DNA of 64,000 nucleotides from Pseudomonas kermanshahensis (GCF_014269205.2 NZ_JABWRY020000001.1:3596001-3660000), one strand, 5' to 3'. Positions 35,357 through 47,518 are shown, counted from the first letter of the stretch. The notes: generated from the sequence alone by a model not told the origin. Numbers and translations are program-made.

Positions 35357-35941
35357 ATGTCGCAGACGTTGTTGCCCTTCATCCTCTTCGCCCTGGTGGC
35401 CAGCATCAGCCCGGGGCCGACCAACCTGTTGATCCTGGCACATGGCGCACGGCAAGGTTTGCGGGCGAGTGTGGCGCCCATCCTCGCCGGCTGTGGCGCA
35501 GCCGCGGCCGTGGTGCTGCTGGTCGGGCTGGGGCTGGGCGAGCTGTTAGTGCGCCATCCACTGGCCCAGCAGCTGATGAGCTGGGCCGGCGCGCTGTGGT
35601 TGAGTTGGCTAGCGTGGCGCATTCTGCGCAGTGCTGGGCAGCCCTTGGACATCAACGCAGACAAGCCTTTGGATGCGCTCAGCGCGGCGTCGCTGCAAGT
35701 GGTGAACCCAAAAGTGTGGATGATGGCCGTGGCCGTGATCGGGGTATTTGCCGCGCCAGCACTGCCGGTGTGGCAGTTGGCGCTGGTGTTTCTGCTGATT
35801 GCCCTGCCGTGCATGACGGCCTGGGCACTGCTGGGGGTAGGAAGTGCACGCTGGTTGCCGGTGCCTGCGCGGTTGCTGTGGTTCAACCGGGGGTTGGCGG
35901 TGGTGTTGCTGGTGTCGGCTTGGGCGACGCTGCTGGGTTGA
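35357..35941 (+). CDS. LysE/RhtB-family translocator
   Basis: 194 residues, about six transmembrane segments, with the N-terminal SISPGPTNLLILAHGARQG loop and the VVNPKVWMMAVAV motif of LysE-family exporters of amino acids and derivatives. It lies just downstream of the AraC regulator; GGAG precedes the start at 35357. Confidence 0.87.
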   Translation: MSQTLLPFILFALVASISPGPTNLLILAHGARQGLRASVAPILAGCGAAAAVVLLVGLGLGELLVRHPLAQQLMSWAGALWLSWLAWRILRSAGQPLDINADKPLDALSAASLQVVNPKVWMMAVAVIGVFAAPALPVWQLALVFLLIALPCMTAWALLGVGSARWLPVPARLLWFNRGLAVVLLVSAWATLLG

Positions 35942-35957
35942 TTGTGATGTTGGCTTT

Positions 35958-36054
35958 GCCGGCCTCTTCGCGGGCAAGCCCGCTCCCACCGGTATTCCAC
36001 TGCTTTCAAGGCCGGTGAAGATCCTGTGGGAGCGGGCTTGCCCGCGAAGAGGCC
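35958..36054. repeat. BIME, REP class 2
   Basis: REP pair with core GCGGGCTTGCCCGCGAAGAG: 35958-35989 faces 36026-36054. It sits between the convergent LysE and MFS genes and can terminate both. A half-copy of the same class occurs at 38785. Confidence 0.87.
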
Positions 36055-36066
36055 AGTACAGGCAAA

Positions 36067-38784
<2,718 letters not shown>

Positions 38785-38785
<1 letters not shown>

Positions 38786-38836
38786 ATCTGCACTGGCTTC
38801 TTCGCGGGCAAGCCCGCGAAAAGCCCGGTGCAGATT
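38785..38836. terminator. REP class 2 half-element / hairpin
   Basis: A long imperfect hairpin with outer ATCTGCACTGG / CCGGTGCAGAT arms and inner CGCGGGCAAGCCCGCG. It lies between the convergent propeller-like and alcohol dehydrogenase genes, and starts at the last base of the former's stop codon. Confidence 0.6.
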
Positions 38837-38846
38837 AACGCCAGGA

Positions 38847-39899
38847 TCAACCCTGCAATGTCGCCATGTCGATCACAAAGCGGTACTTCACATCCCCAGC
38901 AATCATCCGCTCGTAAGCCTGGTTGATATTACGAATATCGAGCATTTCGATATCGCAACGGATGTCGTGCTCCGCACAGAAATCCAGCACTTCCTGAGTC
39001 TCGGCGATGCCGCCGATCAGCGAGCCGGCCAGTACCCGACGCTTGAGCACCAGGTTGGCCGCGTGCAGCGCCGGTTCAATCGGTTCGATCAGGCCGACCA
39101 GAATATGCACACCATCGAAGGTGAGGGTTTCCAGGTACGGATTGAGGTCGTGCTGCACCGGAATGGTGTCGAGCAGGAAGTCGAAGCGACCTGCCGCGGC
39201 GCGCATCTGCTCGTCATCGGTGGACACGATCACATGGTCGGCACCCTGGCGGCGCGCTTCCTCGGCCTTGGCTGGCGAACGGGTGAACAAGGTCACTTCC
39301 GCGCCCAGCGCCTTGGCCAGTTTGATACCCATGTGGCCGAGGCCGCCCATGCCCAGGATGCCTACCTTGTGGCCAGGGCCAACGCCGTGGTGCTTGAGCG
39401 GCGAATAGGTGGTGATACCGGCGCACAAGATCGGCGCGGCGCTTGGCAGGTCCATGCCGGCAGGGATACGCACCACAAAGTGCTCGCTGACGACGATGCT
39501 GCTGGAATAGCCACCCATGGTGTTGCTGCCATCGACCCGGTCAGGGGTGGCGTAGGTCATGGTCGGGCCTTCCAGGCAGTATTGCTCCAGTTCCTTGGCG
39601 CACGCCTCACAGTGGCGGCAGGAATCGACCATGCAACCGACGCCTACCAGGTCGCCGACCTTGTGCGCGGACACCTTGTCGCCCACCGCGGTGACCCGGC
39701 CAATGATCTCGTGGCCCGGCATCAACGGGTACACGGCGATGCCCCATTCGTTGCGTGCCTGGTGGATGTCGGAGTGGCACACACCGCAGTAGAGAATCTC
39801 GATGGCAACATCGTCCGGGCGCGGGCTGCGGCGTTCGAAGGTCATGGGAGCCAGAGGGCTGGTCGGGGTTTGGGCGGCATAACCGATGGCGGTGTACAT
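38847..39899 (-). CDS. Zinc-dependent NAD(P) alcohol dehydrogenase (YahK/cinnamyl-type)
   Basis: 350-residue MDR enzyme. Catalytic-zinc ligands in GVCHSDIHQ and PGHEIIG, four-cysteine structural zinc in CRHCEACAKELEQYC, and Rossmann GILGMGGLGHMG are all present. The class (YahK, Adh6) reduces medium-chain and aromatic aldehydes with NADPH. GAGG precedes ATG 39899. It is divergent from a YqhC-type AraC regulator, as with the aldehyde reductase YqhD in enterobacteria, which suggests an aldehyde-detoxification role. Confidence 0.88.
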   Translation of the reverse strand: MYTAIGYAAQTPTSPLAPMTFERRSPRPDDVAIEILYCGVCHSDIHQARNEWGIAVYPLMPGHEIIGRVTAVGDKVSAHKVGDLVGVGCMVDSCRHCEACAKELEQYCLEGPTMTYATPDRVDGSNTMGGYSSSIVVSEHFVVRIPAGMDLPSAAPILCAGITTYSPLKHHGVGPGHKVGILGMGGLGHMGIKLAKALGAEVTLFTRSPAKAEEARRQGADHVIVSTDDEQMRAAAGRFDFLLDTIPVQHDLNPYLETLTFDGVHILVGLIEPIEPALHAANLVLKRRVLAGSLIGGIAETQEVLDFCAEHDIRCDIEMLDIRNINQAYERMIAGDVKYRFVIDMATLQG

Positions 39900-40079
39900 G
39901 CGGGACCTCGCAAAGAAGTGAAACGATTCAGGCGGCGCATTTTGCGCGCCCTGCCTCCCCTCGCCCACCGCAGATTCTCCGGCATGCATGCCTGATTATC
40001 CGGATTTGCCCGCAAGCATCTGACGCTAGACCTTCAATCTGCGATGATGCAACTGTCTGATTCTCTGCCCAGGTTCACC

Positions 40080-40985
40080 ATGCAGCTCACCCGCCATGTC
40101 GACGCTAACGCCCCCCTCTGCGCGCTGATCCGCCGCCTCGCCACGCGCCCGGGTTTCGTGCCCACTCACCTGCCCCAAGTGCAGGTGCTGAGCTGGGACC
40201 ACTATGTCGCCAGCAGCCCGCAAATCTACGAGCCAAGCCTGATGATCCTGGCCCAGGGCAGCAAACTCGCGCGGCTGGGGCCGCGCACCCTGGAGTACGG
40301 TGCGGGCCACTACTTGGTGCAGGCGTTGTCGGTGCCGTTCATGTGCGAAACCTTCGCCACCCGCGAGGCGCCGCTGTTGGGCGTGGCTGTGGACATTGAC
40401 CGCAGCGTGCTCGGTGAACTGGTGCAAAGCATGGACCTGGCACCGGATGCCGCCGTCCAGGCCCAGACCCCGCAGTCCATGACGTCTGCAGCGCTGGATG
40501 CGCCCATGCGCGAGAGCGTCGAACGGCTGCTGAGCTGCCTGCAAGACCCGCTGGATGCCAAGGTACTCGGCCCGGCGCGGGTGCGCGAAGTGCTCTATAC
40601 CGCGCTACGCGGCCCGCAAGCCGGCGTGTTGCGGGCGTTGGTCGAACAGCAGGGGCATTTCGCCCGCATCGGCGCCGCCCTCGCCCACTTGCGTGAACAC
40701 TACACCGAACCCTTGAGCGTCGAGGCGCTGGCGGCACGCGCCAACATGAGCGTGTCGACCTTCCATGAGCATTTCAAACGCTGCACCGACATGGCCCCCA
40801 TGCAATACCTCAAGCGCCTGCGGCTGCTCAAGGCGCAGCAGATGCTGATCGGCGAGGGCCTGGGAGTGGCGCAGACGGCGCACCGGGTGGGCTACCAGAG
40901 CACCTCGCAGTTCAGCCGCGAGTACAAACGCCAGTTTGACCGCAGCCCGGGGGATGAAGTGGCGTACCAGAGTTTGCCGGTTTGA
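40080..40985 (+). CDS. AraC-family regulator, YqhC-type
   Basis: 301 residues. The N-terminal YqhC-type domain (PSLMILAQGSKLARLGPRTLEYGAGHYLV region) is followed by two AraC HTH units (EPLSVEALAARANMSVSTFH; GVAQTAHRVGYQSTSQFSRE). I prefer ATG 40080 to 40044 or 40047 by comparison of length with relatives. Divergent to the alcohol dehydrogenase; likely aldehyde-responsive activator of it. Confidence 0.87.
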   Translation: MQLTRHVDANAPLCALIRRLATRPGFVPTHLPQVQVLSWDHYVASSPQIYEPSLMILAQGSKLARLGPRTLEYGAGHYLVQALSVPFMCETFATREAPLLGVAVDIDRSVLGELVQSMDLAPDAAVQAQTPQSMTSAALDAPMRESVERLLSCLQDPLDAKVLGPARVREVLYTALRGPQAGVLRALVEQQGHFARIGAALAHLREHYTEPLSVEALAARANMSVSTFHEHFKRCTDMAPMQYLKRLRLLKAQQMLIGEGLGVAQTAHRVGYQSTSQFSREYKRQFDRSPGDEVAYQSLPV

Positions 40986-41021
40986 TTGGTGGTGGCCGCT
41001 AGGTGTCTGGCTGGGGCGTTG

Positions 41022-41267
41022 TGGTGTGGCAGAAACCGAGCGCCGCCCGCGCGGCGCATCGCGAGCAACGCTCGCTCCTACGTCTGTTTCGGGCCAATTA
41101 TTTCTGGGGCATAGGCGCGCGGTCCCCTGGTGCCTGACACGATATCGGATAGATCAAACAAGGCGGTCGCGCGCAACTATCACAGGCTTTACTGGCCCGA
41201 AACAGACGTAGGAGCGAGCGTTGCTCGCGATGCGCCGCGCGGGCGGCGCTCGGTTTCCGCCACACCA
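41022..41267. repeat. Long hairpin element, copy 2 (about 246 bp)
   Basis: Arms 41022-41097 and 41193-41267 pair over about 75 bp with essentially one mismatch. The arm core and inner parts (CTCGCTCCTACGTCTGTTTC, CAATTATT-CTGGGGCA, TCACAGGC, ACTGGCCCGA) match copy 1 at 8637-8888; the outermost bases (TGGTGTGGC...) differ from copy 1 but still pair with each other. It fills most of the 389-bp gap before fecI. Confidence 0.87.
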
Positions 41268-41333
41268 TCAAACCCCAGCCATACACACCCAACATCTCAC
41301 CCCCCCCATTGCTACCCACCAACCGACCCAGCT

Positions 41334-41352
41334 AATATTGAGAAAGATTCGC
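41334..41352 (+). promoter_or_regulatory. Candidate Fur box upstream of the FecI-type gene
   Basis: The AT-rich stretch AATATTGAGAAAGATTCGC partly matches the Fur consensus (three GATAAT-like hexamers) and lies 23 bp before the sigma-factor start, as expected for an iron-repressed fecI promoter. Match is moderate. Confidence 0.45.
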
Positions 41353-41374
41353 ACTCACAACTGGATACCAGGCG

Positions 41375-41881
41375 TTGGACAGCACATCGACCCGCAAGCT
41401 GGGCTTCTTCTTCAGCGACCATCACCGCTGGCTGCTCCAACATGTCTTCAAACGCCTGCGTAATCGCGCCGATGCCGAGGACACGGCAGCCGAGGCGTTC
41501 TGCCAGATGCTGGGCGCACGCGTCGACCCGGACAGCATCGAGCAACCGCGTGCCTACCTCTCGACCATCGCCCGTCGGCTGATCTTCGATCGGTACCGCC
41601 GTCGCCAACTCGAGCAGGCGTACCTCGAGCGCTTGGCGCTGCTGCCTGAACCCATCGCCCCTTCTGCCGAAGAGCAACTGCTGCTGATCGAGGCACTGGT
41701 GACCATCGACAAGGTGCTGGACGGCTTGCCCGCCATGGTCAAGGCTGCCTTCCTCTACAGCCAGCTCGACGGCATGAGCTACGTCGACATCGCCGCCCGT
41801 TTGCAGATCAGCGAACGCACCGTCAGCCGCCACATGAAGCAGGCCCTGCGCCAGTGCTACCTGTGCGAGGTGCACGCATGA
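41375..41881 (+). CDS. ECF sigma factor, FecI/PvdS-like iron-starvation type
   Basis: 168 residues. Sigma region 2 (about 15-85, HRWLLQHVFKRLRNRADAED) and region 4 (about 110-165, SYVDIAARLQISERTVSRHM) are present. No ATG is available in frame upstream; I use TTG 41375, so the start is uncertain by a few codons. The stop overlaps the FecR start (ATGA), so the pair is translationally coupled. It should direct transcription of the receptor at 42947 when the FecR-bound signal arrives. Confidence 0.85.
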   Translation: MDSTSTRKLGFFFSDHHRWLLQHVFKRLRNRADAEDTAAEAFCQMLGARVDPDSIEQPRAYLSTIARRLIFDRYRRRQLEQAYLERLALLPEPIAPSAEEQLLLIEALVTIDKVLDGLPAMVKAAFLYSQLDGMSYVDIAARLQISERTVSRHMKQALRQCYLCEVHA

Positions 41882-42852
41882 GCGCAACACACCTGGACCC
41901 AATCAGCGAGCAGGCCATCGACTGGATGGTCGCACTCAAGGCCGGCACGCCTGACCAGGCGCTGCTGCAACGCCTGGCGCACTGGCTGCGCCAGGACCCC
42001 GCACACCAACGCGCCTGGGACCGCTTGCAACAACGCCTGGGCAGCCCGTTTGCGGCGCTGCACGCGCTGGACCAACGTGCCCCAGGACAAGCCGCCGAAG
42101 CCCGCCAACTGCTGCTCACGCCCACCCACTCTCGCCGCGAAGTGCTGGGCGCGTTGGCAGGCATGGGTGTCGTCGCAGGCGCCTTGTGGAGCGGTTGGCG
42201 CAGCGACAGCGCGCAAAACTGGCTGGCTGACCTGCACACCGCCAGCGGCGAGCGGCGCAGTTTTACCCTGGCAGACGGCAGCCGCCTGAGCCTCAACAGC
42301 GCCAGTGCCGTCGACCTGCAGTTCGATGCCAGCCAACGCCTGCTGATACTGCGCCGTGGCGAAATAGTGATTCAGGTTGCGGCCGACCCTCAGCGGCCCC
42401 TGCGCGTGCGCACGCCCCAAGGGCAAGTGCAGGCGCTGGGCACCCGCTTTCTGGTAAGCCAAGAGCAAGCCGCTACCCGCGTCGTGGTGCTGGAGCACAG
42501 CGTGCGCGCCAGCCTGCGCGATGGCCGCTGGCAAGACGTGCAACAGGGGCAGGCAGCCCTGCTGCGCAGCGATGGCATCCAGCAACTGGGCGGCGAGCAG
42601 CAACAACGCTGCGCCTGGCTGTCTGGGCGCCTGGAAGTGCTCGACGAACCCCTGCACGCGGTCATCGATGCCCTGCGCCCCTACCAGCGCGGCTACATAC
42701 GGCTGGCCCCGGCGGTGCGCGGGATGCGCGTGCAAGGCGTGTTCCCGCTCGACCAGCCGCAGGAGGCGCTGGCTGCCCTGGCGGAAGCCCTGCCGATCAA
42801 GGTCGAACCGTTCGGACCCTGGGTAACGTTGATCGGCCCCAGCCAAGGCTAA
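41878..42852 (+). CDS. FecR-type anti-sigma factor / signal transducer
   Basis: 324 residues: N-terminal DUF4880 sigma-binding region with AIDWMVALKAG (about 11-50), a single transmembrane segment (about 90-108, LGALAGMGVVAGALWSG), and a periplasmic FecR domain (TADGSRLSLNSAS-like ADGSRLSLNSASAVDL, then a C-terminal STN-like part). It relays receptor occupancy to the FecI-type sigma factor. Start at ATG 41878 overlaps fecI by 4 bp. Confidence 0.9.
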   Translation: MSATHLDPISEQAIDWMVALKAGTPDQALLQRLAHWLRQDPAHQRAWDRLQQRLGSPFAALHALDQRAPGQAAEARQLLLTPTHSRREVLGALAGMGVVAGALWSGWRSDSAQNWLADLHTASGERRSFTLADGSRLSLNSASAVDLQFDASQRLLILRRGEIVIQVAADPQRPLRVRTPQGQVQALGTRFLVSQEQAATRVVVLEHSVRASLRDGRWQDVQQGQAALLRSDGIQQLGGEQQQRCAWLSGRLEVLDEPLHAVIDALRPYQRGYIRLAPAVRGMRVQGVFPLDQPQEALAALAEALPIKVEPFGPWVTLIGPSQG

Positions 42853-42853
42853 T

Positions 42854-42878
42854 GCAAATATTTGTGAAAATCATTCGC
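42854..42878 (+). promoter_or_regulatory. Weak Fur-like/AT-rich site upstream of receptor gene
   Basis: An AT-rich patch containing TGTGAAAATCATTCGC lies between fecR and the receptor gene. TGAAAATCATT partially matches a Fur hexamer pair. It could instead be the FecI-dependent promoter region. Confidence 0.3.
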
Positions 42879-42946
42879 GGGCGTGTCCGGTTTTCGTTTC
42901 TCGTCCCACCTATCTCCTGACAAGTCACTTCATTCGGGAGAATTCT

Positions 42947-45382
42947 GTGCTCAACCTCTGGCCCCGCGCCTTGCCCCTCGTCGTTGCCCTGAGCAGCCTC
43001 AATGCCCATGCCCAGGTGCAGACCCTGGCGTTCGACCTGCCGCCTGCCAGCCTGGCCACCACCCTTAACCGGATTGCCAGCCAGAGCGGCTACATCATCG
43101 CGCTCGAACCCCAGCTGGTACGCGGCAAGCAGGCGCCGGCAGTCGTAGGCCAGATGAGTGCCGAGCAAGCCATGCAAACCGCGCTGGTCGGCAGCGGCCT
43201 GCAATTGCGGCTGACCAGCAGCGGCCACTTCAGCGTCGCCCCGGCAACCCCAGAGAGCGACGTGCTGGAGCTTGGCAGTACCAGCATCACCGACAATTAC
43301 CTGGATGCCACCAGCGAAGGCAGCGGCTCGTACGCCGCCCGCGCGGTGACCCTTGGCAAAGGCACGCACACCCTCAAGGAAATCCCACAATCGGTGACGG
43401 TGATTACCCGTAAACAGCTGGATGACCAAGGCATCACCGACCTGCAGGAGGCGCTCAACCACACCACCGGGATCGTCGGCGCGCAAGGCATCGGCCCAGG
43501 CGTGGTGGTGACATCGCGCGGGTTCCAGATCGACGACTGGCAGTACGACGGCGTGCCTATCCCGCGTAACAACTATTCGCTGGGCAACTGGGCGACCCAG
43601 GACCTGGTGTTCTTCGACCGCATCGAGGTCCTGCGCGGCGCCTCGGGCTTGCTGCAAGGCACCGGCAGCCCCGGCGGCGCGATCAACCTGGTGCGCAAAC
43701 GCGGGCAGGCCACCCCGACCGTCACCGTCACCGGCAAGGCTGGCTCCTGGGACCACTACGGCCTGCAACTGGACGCTGGCGGCCCGCTGACCGCCGACGG
43801 TCGCGTGCGCGGCCGGATGGTGGCCGACGAGGACCAGAGCGACAGCTTCATCGACTACCAATGGAGCAAGTCCCACTCCCTGTATGGCGCGCTGGACATT
43901 GACCTGAACGACGCCACCACCGTAGGTGCCGGCATCAGCTACAACCGCCAGCAGTCGCGGCCAATGCTGCGTGGCATCCCCCGCTACACCGACGGCAAGC
44001 CGGTCGACCTGCCCCGCTCGACCTTCACCGGCGCCCATTGGAACCGTGCCGAAACCGACGTGACCACCTACTACGCGGACCTTGAGCACCGCTTCAACGA
44101 CGACTGGGCGTTCAAGGCCGCCGCCGTGCGCATGGACGAAGTCAACACTTCCACGCACCAGCGCGTGCAGTCCACCGGCCAGGGCGTGGCGCCGGACGGC
44201 AGCGGCATCACCTATGCCGACTGGCTCACCGACTTCCACAACACCAAGCTGGGCCTGGACATGAACGTGGTGGGCCACTTCAACACCGGGCCGCTGGCCC
44301 ATGAAATCACCGTCGGCGGCAACTACTCCAAGCTGACGTCGGACGATGCCTATTGGCGCAACTTCGCCGCGTCTGGCGACACCCTCTTCGACATCGACCA
44401 CAACCGCCCCGAGCCTAGCCGTGACAGTGTGTTCGACGGCAAACTCGCGCGCTCCAACAAGGCCAGCTATGACATCCGCCAAAAAGGCCTATACGGCGTG
44501 TGGCGGGTCAAGCCGACCGATGACCTGACCCTGATCCTCGGCTCGCGGGTCAGCTGGTTCGACTACAGCTGGGACTCGATCGACTTCAACAGCCGCACCG
44601 ACCCCGGCAGCCGCCCCCCCACCAGCCGCATGACCGAGTCGGGCGAAGTCACCCCGTATGCCGGCTTCGTCTACGACCTGACCCGCGAATGGGCCTGGTA
44701 CGCCAGCTACACCGACGTGTTCGTGCCGCAGACCGAGCGGGCCGTCAACAACGTGCCACTCAAGCCTGTGATCGGCAGCAACTACGAAACGGGCCTTAAG
44801 GGCGAATTGCTGGACGGCCGGGTCAACGCCTCGCTGGCGGTGTTCCGCTACGACCAGGAAAACCGTGCGGTGACCGACGTGGCTTCGGGCTTTGCCTGTG
44901 ATGACTGGTACTGCTCCACTGCGGCGGGCAAGGTGCGTAGCCAGGGCATCGAGGCCGAGATCAGCGGCGAAGTGCTCAGCGGCCTGCAGCTGTTTGCTGG
45001 CTACACCTACAACACCACCAAGTTCCTCGACGACCCGGACGAAGAAGGCCGCGTGTTCAGCCAGTGGACGCCCAAGCACATGTTGCGCGCCTGGGCCGAC
45101 TACACCCTGCCACTGGACGGCCAACGCTGGAGCACCGGCCTGGGCTTCACCAGCCAAAGCCACACCTTGGGCTACGAACGCACCTACACCGTGCCTGGCT
45201 ACACCGTGTGGAGCGCGCGCCTGGCGTATCAGCTGACGCCGGAAGTGAACCTTGCAGTCAACGCCAACAACCTGTTCGACAAGAAGTACTGGGTTGCCGG
45301 CTTCAACCAGCTCAATGGCAGCAACAACTACGGCGAGCCCCGCAACTTCATGTTGACGGTCAAGTACACGCCTGAGTTTTAA
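42947..45382 (+). CDS. TonB-dependent siderophore receptor with STN signalling domain
   Basis: 811 residues starting at GTG 42947, which follows GGGAG. Signal peptide about 1-22; STN signalling domain about 25-100 (AFDLPPASLATTLNRIASQS); plug with EIPQSVTVITRKQLDDQG and GSPGGAINLVRK; 22-strand barrel ending in Phe. Together with the upstream FecI and FecR it forms a complete cell-surface signalling system, where the siderophore induces its own receptor. The FhuE/FpvA-like sequence suggests a hydroxamate or mixed siderophore; specificity is not determinable. Confidence 0.9.
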   Translation: MLNLWPRALPLVVALSSLNAHAQVQTLAFDLPPASLATTLNRIASQSGYIIALEPQLVRGKQAPAVVGQMSAEQAMQTALVGSGLQLRLTSSGHFSVAPATPESDVLELGSTSITDNYLDATSEGSGSYAARAVTLGKGTHTLKEIPQSVTVITRKQLDDQGITDLQEALNHTTGIVGAQGIGPGVVVTSRGFQIDDWQYDGVPIPRNNYSLGNWATQDLVFFDRIEVLRGASGLLQGTGSPGGAINLVRKRGQATPTVTVTGKAGSWDHYGLQLDAGGPLTADGRVRGRMVADEDQSDSFIDYQWSKSHSLYGALDIDLNDATTVGAGISYNRQQSRPMLRGIPRYTDGKPVDLPRSTFTGAHWNRAETDVTTYYADLEHRFNDDWAFKAAAVRMDEVNTSTHQRVQSTGQGVAPDGSGITYADWLTDFHNTKLGLDMNVVGHFNTGPLAHEITVGGNYSKLTSDDAYWRNFAASGDTLFDIDHNRPEPSRDSVFDGKLARSNKASYDIRQKGLYGVWRVKPTDDLTLILGSRVSWFDYSWDSIDFNSRTDPGSRPPTSRMTESGEVTPYAGFVYDLTREWAWYASYTDVFVPQTERAVNNVPLKPVIGSNYETGLKGELLDGRVNASLAVFRYDQENRAVTDVASGFACDDWYCSTAAGKVRSQGIEAEISGEVLSGLQLFAGYTYNTTKFLDDPDEEGRVFSQWTPKHMLRAWADYTLPLDGQRWSTGLGFTSQSHTLGYERTYTVPGYTVWSARLAYQLTPEVNLAVNANNLFDKKYWVAGFNQLNGSNNYGEPRNFMLTVKYTPEF

Positions 45383-45395
45383 AACGCAGCACGCA

Positions 45396-45941
45396 TCACT
45401 CGGTCAACGGCCATTGCGCAAGCGGCCAGTACACACCCTTGCGCGATTCATACAGGGCGAAGTGCCGCGCGGCCAGGAAGAACTCCGGTGCCGTGGCGGC
45501 CTCCGGCGGCTGGCCGCGGTAGTCCCTGGACAAGGTCAGGTGCGGGCGGTACTCACGGCTCGCCGCCTCCACTCCCAATGGCAGCAGCGCCTGCTGCAGG
45601 CCATACACCAGTTGCAGCAAGGCCGGCGGCGTTTGCTGCGGCTCAAGCACCAGCGCACTGGCGCGCGGCCACACCTGCAAACGGTCGAGCAACAGGCGCG
45701 GCGCCGCAGCCGGGCGCTTGAGCGCATCGACCGCAGCGCAGATCGAGGGCAGCAAGGCGGTGTCTACATCACCGAGAAACAGCAGCGTCACATGGAAGTT
45801 GTCGGCGGGTACCGGCTTGCCAGTGCGCAGGTTCAAGCCACGCCGCCACTGGGCCAGAGCACGGCGCTGGGCATCGCTGACCGGCAAAGCGAAAAACAGC
45901 CGTTTGAAGGGGGCGCCACTGGGGCGAACGTCCTGAACCAT
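45396..45941 (-). CDS. thpR: RNA 2',3'-cyclic 3'-phosphodiesterase
   Basis: 181 residues of the 2H phosphoesterase fold. The two catalytic HxT motifs are His50-Val-Thr52 (FHVTL) and His134-Leu-Thr136 (RPHLTL). It opens 2',3'-cyclic phosphates on RNA ends. AAGGAG directly upstream of ATG 45941. Tail-to-tail with the receptor gene with a 13-bp gap, so transcription must be closed by overlapping terminators. Confidence 0.88.
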   Translation of the reverse strand: MVQDVRPSGAPFKRLFFALPVSDAQRRALAQWRRGLNLRTGKPVPADNFHVTLLFLGDVDTALLPSICAAVDALKRPAAAPRLLLDRLQVWPRASALVLEPQQTPPALLQLVYGLQQALLPLGVEAASREYRPHLTLSRDYRGQPPEAATAPEFFLAARHFALYESRKGVYWPLAQWPLTE

Positions 45942-46098
45942 GTGATCTCCTTGACATGAAACGTTTGCGCAAGCGCTAGGCCATTACACCTAAGTCGCGC
46001 GGTAGTCACGTAACAATAAGTACAAACTGCTCCCATGATTGTTTATGCTGGCCAGCTTATGCCATGGCGCATGGCCATTTTTCGACAAGTAAACGTCC

Positions 46099-46998
46099 AT
46101 GAAAATTGCACTCGTACTCCTCTTTGTTCTGTCGATCGCCTATGTTCACCTACGCGGTCGCGTTCGCCACAAGCTGACTCGTCAGCTGGGCGACCACTCC
46201 AGCTTCCTGGCCCCGGTCAACAGTTTCCTCTACCTGTTTTCCAAGCACCCGGCCAAGCCCTACTTGCCGGTCGAGGCCTTCCCCGAACTGCAACCGCTGC
46301 AGGACCACTGGCAGGAAATCCGTGCCGAGGCGCAGCAGTTGCTCCACGTCGGTGAAATCAAGAAATCCGAGAATTACGATGACGTCGGTTTCAACTCATT
46401 CTTCAAGACCGGTTGGAAGCGCTTCTATTTGAAGTGGTACGGCGAAAGCCACCCTTCGGCCATGACCCTGTGCCCACGCACCACCGAACTGCTGCAAGGC
46501 ATCGGCACGGTCAAGGCTGCAATGTTCGCCACCTTGCCACCGGGCGCCAAGCTGGTGCGCCACCGCGACCCGTACGCTGGCTCCTACCGCTACCACCTAG
46601 GCCTGGACACGCCGAACGATGACGGTTGCTATATCGACGTGGACGGCGAGAAGTACTCGTGGCGCGACGGTGAGGGCGTGATCTTCGACGAAACCTACAT
46701 CCATTACGCGGCCAACACCACCGACCACAACCGCATCATCCTGTTCTGCGATGTCGAGCGCCCGCTCAAGTACCGCTGGGCAACGGCGTTCAACCGCTGG
46801 TTCAGCCGCAACGTGATGGCGGCGGCCGCCGCGCCCAATGATGCCAACGACAAGACCGGTGGCATCAACCGGCTATTCACCCGCATCTACAAGATCCGCG
46901 AACGCGGCAAGGCGCTGAAAAAGCGCAATCGCATGCGCTACTACCTGGAAAAATGGGCGGTGGTGGCTGCACTGGTGCTGGTGTTCATCTACATCTGA
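46099..46998 (+). CDS. lpxO: Lipid A 2-hydroxylase LpxO (Fe(II)/2-oxoglutarate dioxygenase)
   Basis: 299 residues with hydrophobic anchors at both ends (about 1-18 and 285-299). The aspartyl/asparaginyl beta-hydroxylase core has the iron-binding His155-x-Asp157 in RHRDPY and His202 in TYIHYAAN, and GSYRYHLGL for 2-oxoglutarate binding. LpxO adds a 2-hydroxyl to secondary acyl chains of lipid A. Length and architecture fit LpxO. Confidence 0.88.
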   Translation: MKIALVLLFVLSIAYVHLRGRVRHKLTRQLGDHSSFLAPVNSFLYLFSKHPAKPYLPVEAFPELQPLQDHWQEIRAEAQQLLHVGEIKKSENYDDVGFNSFFKTGWKRFYLKWYGESHPSAMTLCPRTTELLQGIGTVKAAMFATLPPGAKLVRHRDPYAGSYRYHLGLDTPNDDGCYIDVDGEKYSWRDGEGVIFDETYIHYAANTTDHNRIILFCDVERPLKYRWATAFNRWFSRNVMAAAAAPNDANDKTGGINRLFTRIYKIRERGKALKKRNRMRYYLEKWAVVAALVLVFIYI

Positions 46999-47095
46999 TT
47001 CAGCGCTGCCTGTGCCGTCGGTACAGGCAGCAGATGCCCTCGCCTTTTTCGACTAGCCTGAAAGCTCCACTCGCAACCACCCCAAGGTGAAGACG

Positions 47096-47440
47096 ATGAG
47101 CATGATGGACTGGGACGCCTACCGTAAGCAGTTGATGGCCGGCATCGGCGATCTCAAGCAGCTGTCTCCCGACACCGTGGCCGGCTACATGACCGCCAGC
47201 GGTGCGGGCGCCAAGACCAACCACCTGGACGCCAAGACCCGCGAACTGATCTCCCTCGCGGTGGCCGTGACCACCCGTTGTGACGGCTGCATCGCCGTGC
47301 ATTCGCAGCAGGCAGTGAAACACGGCGCCAGCCGCGAAGAGATTGCCGAAGCCCTTGGCGTAGCGGTGGCGATGAACGCCGGCGCCGCATTGGTGTACTC
47401 GGCACGCGCCATGGACGCAGTGGGCAAGGCCAACGGCTGA
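47096..47440 (+). CDS. AhpD-like / carboxymuconolactone decarboxylase family protein
   Basis: 114 residues. RCDGCIAVH places Cys62 and Cys65 with a proton-relay His69, the CxxC...H catalytic site of AhpD-like disulfide reductases. Likely a small peroxidase-associated reductase of unknown partner. AAGGTGA precedes ATG 47096 (GTG 47087 is an alternative). It precedes a GNAT gene by 78 bp and may be co-transcribed. Confidence 0.85.
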   Translation: MSMMDWDAYRKQLMAGIGDLKQLSPDTVAGYMTASGAGAKTNHLDAKTRELISLAVAVTTRCDGCIAVHSQQAVKHGASREEIAEALGVAVAMNAGAALVYSARAMDAVGKANG

Positions 47441-47518
47441 CCCCGCGTGGCGTCGCCGCCCTTGCGCGACGGCGCCGCGCCACCCAGACTTGGCGGTCCA
47501 GCCATTGCAGGAACCACC

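Noticed and set aside
42797..44482. 561-codon minus-strand open frame opposite the TonB receptor
   Set aside because: Val/Gly/His-rich shadow with no motif; it lies across a well-defined receptor gene and the fecR end.
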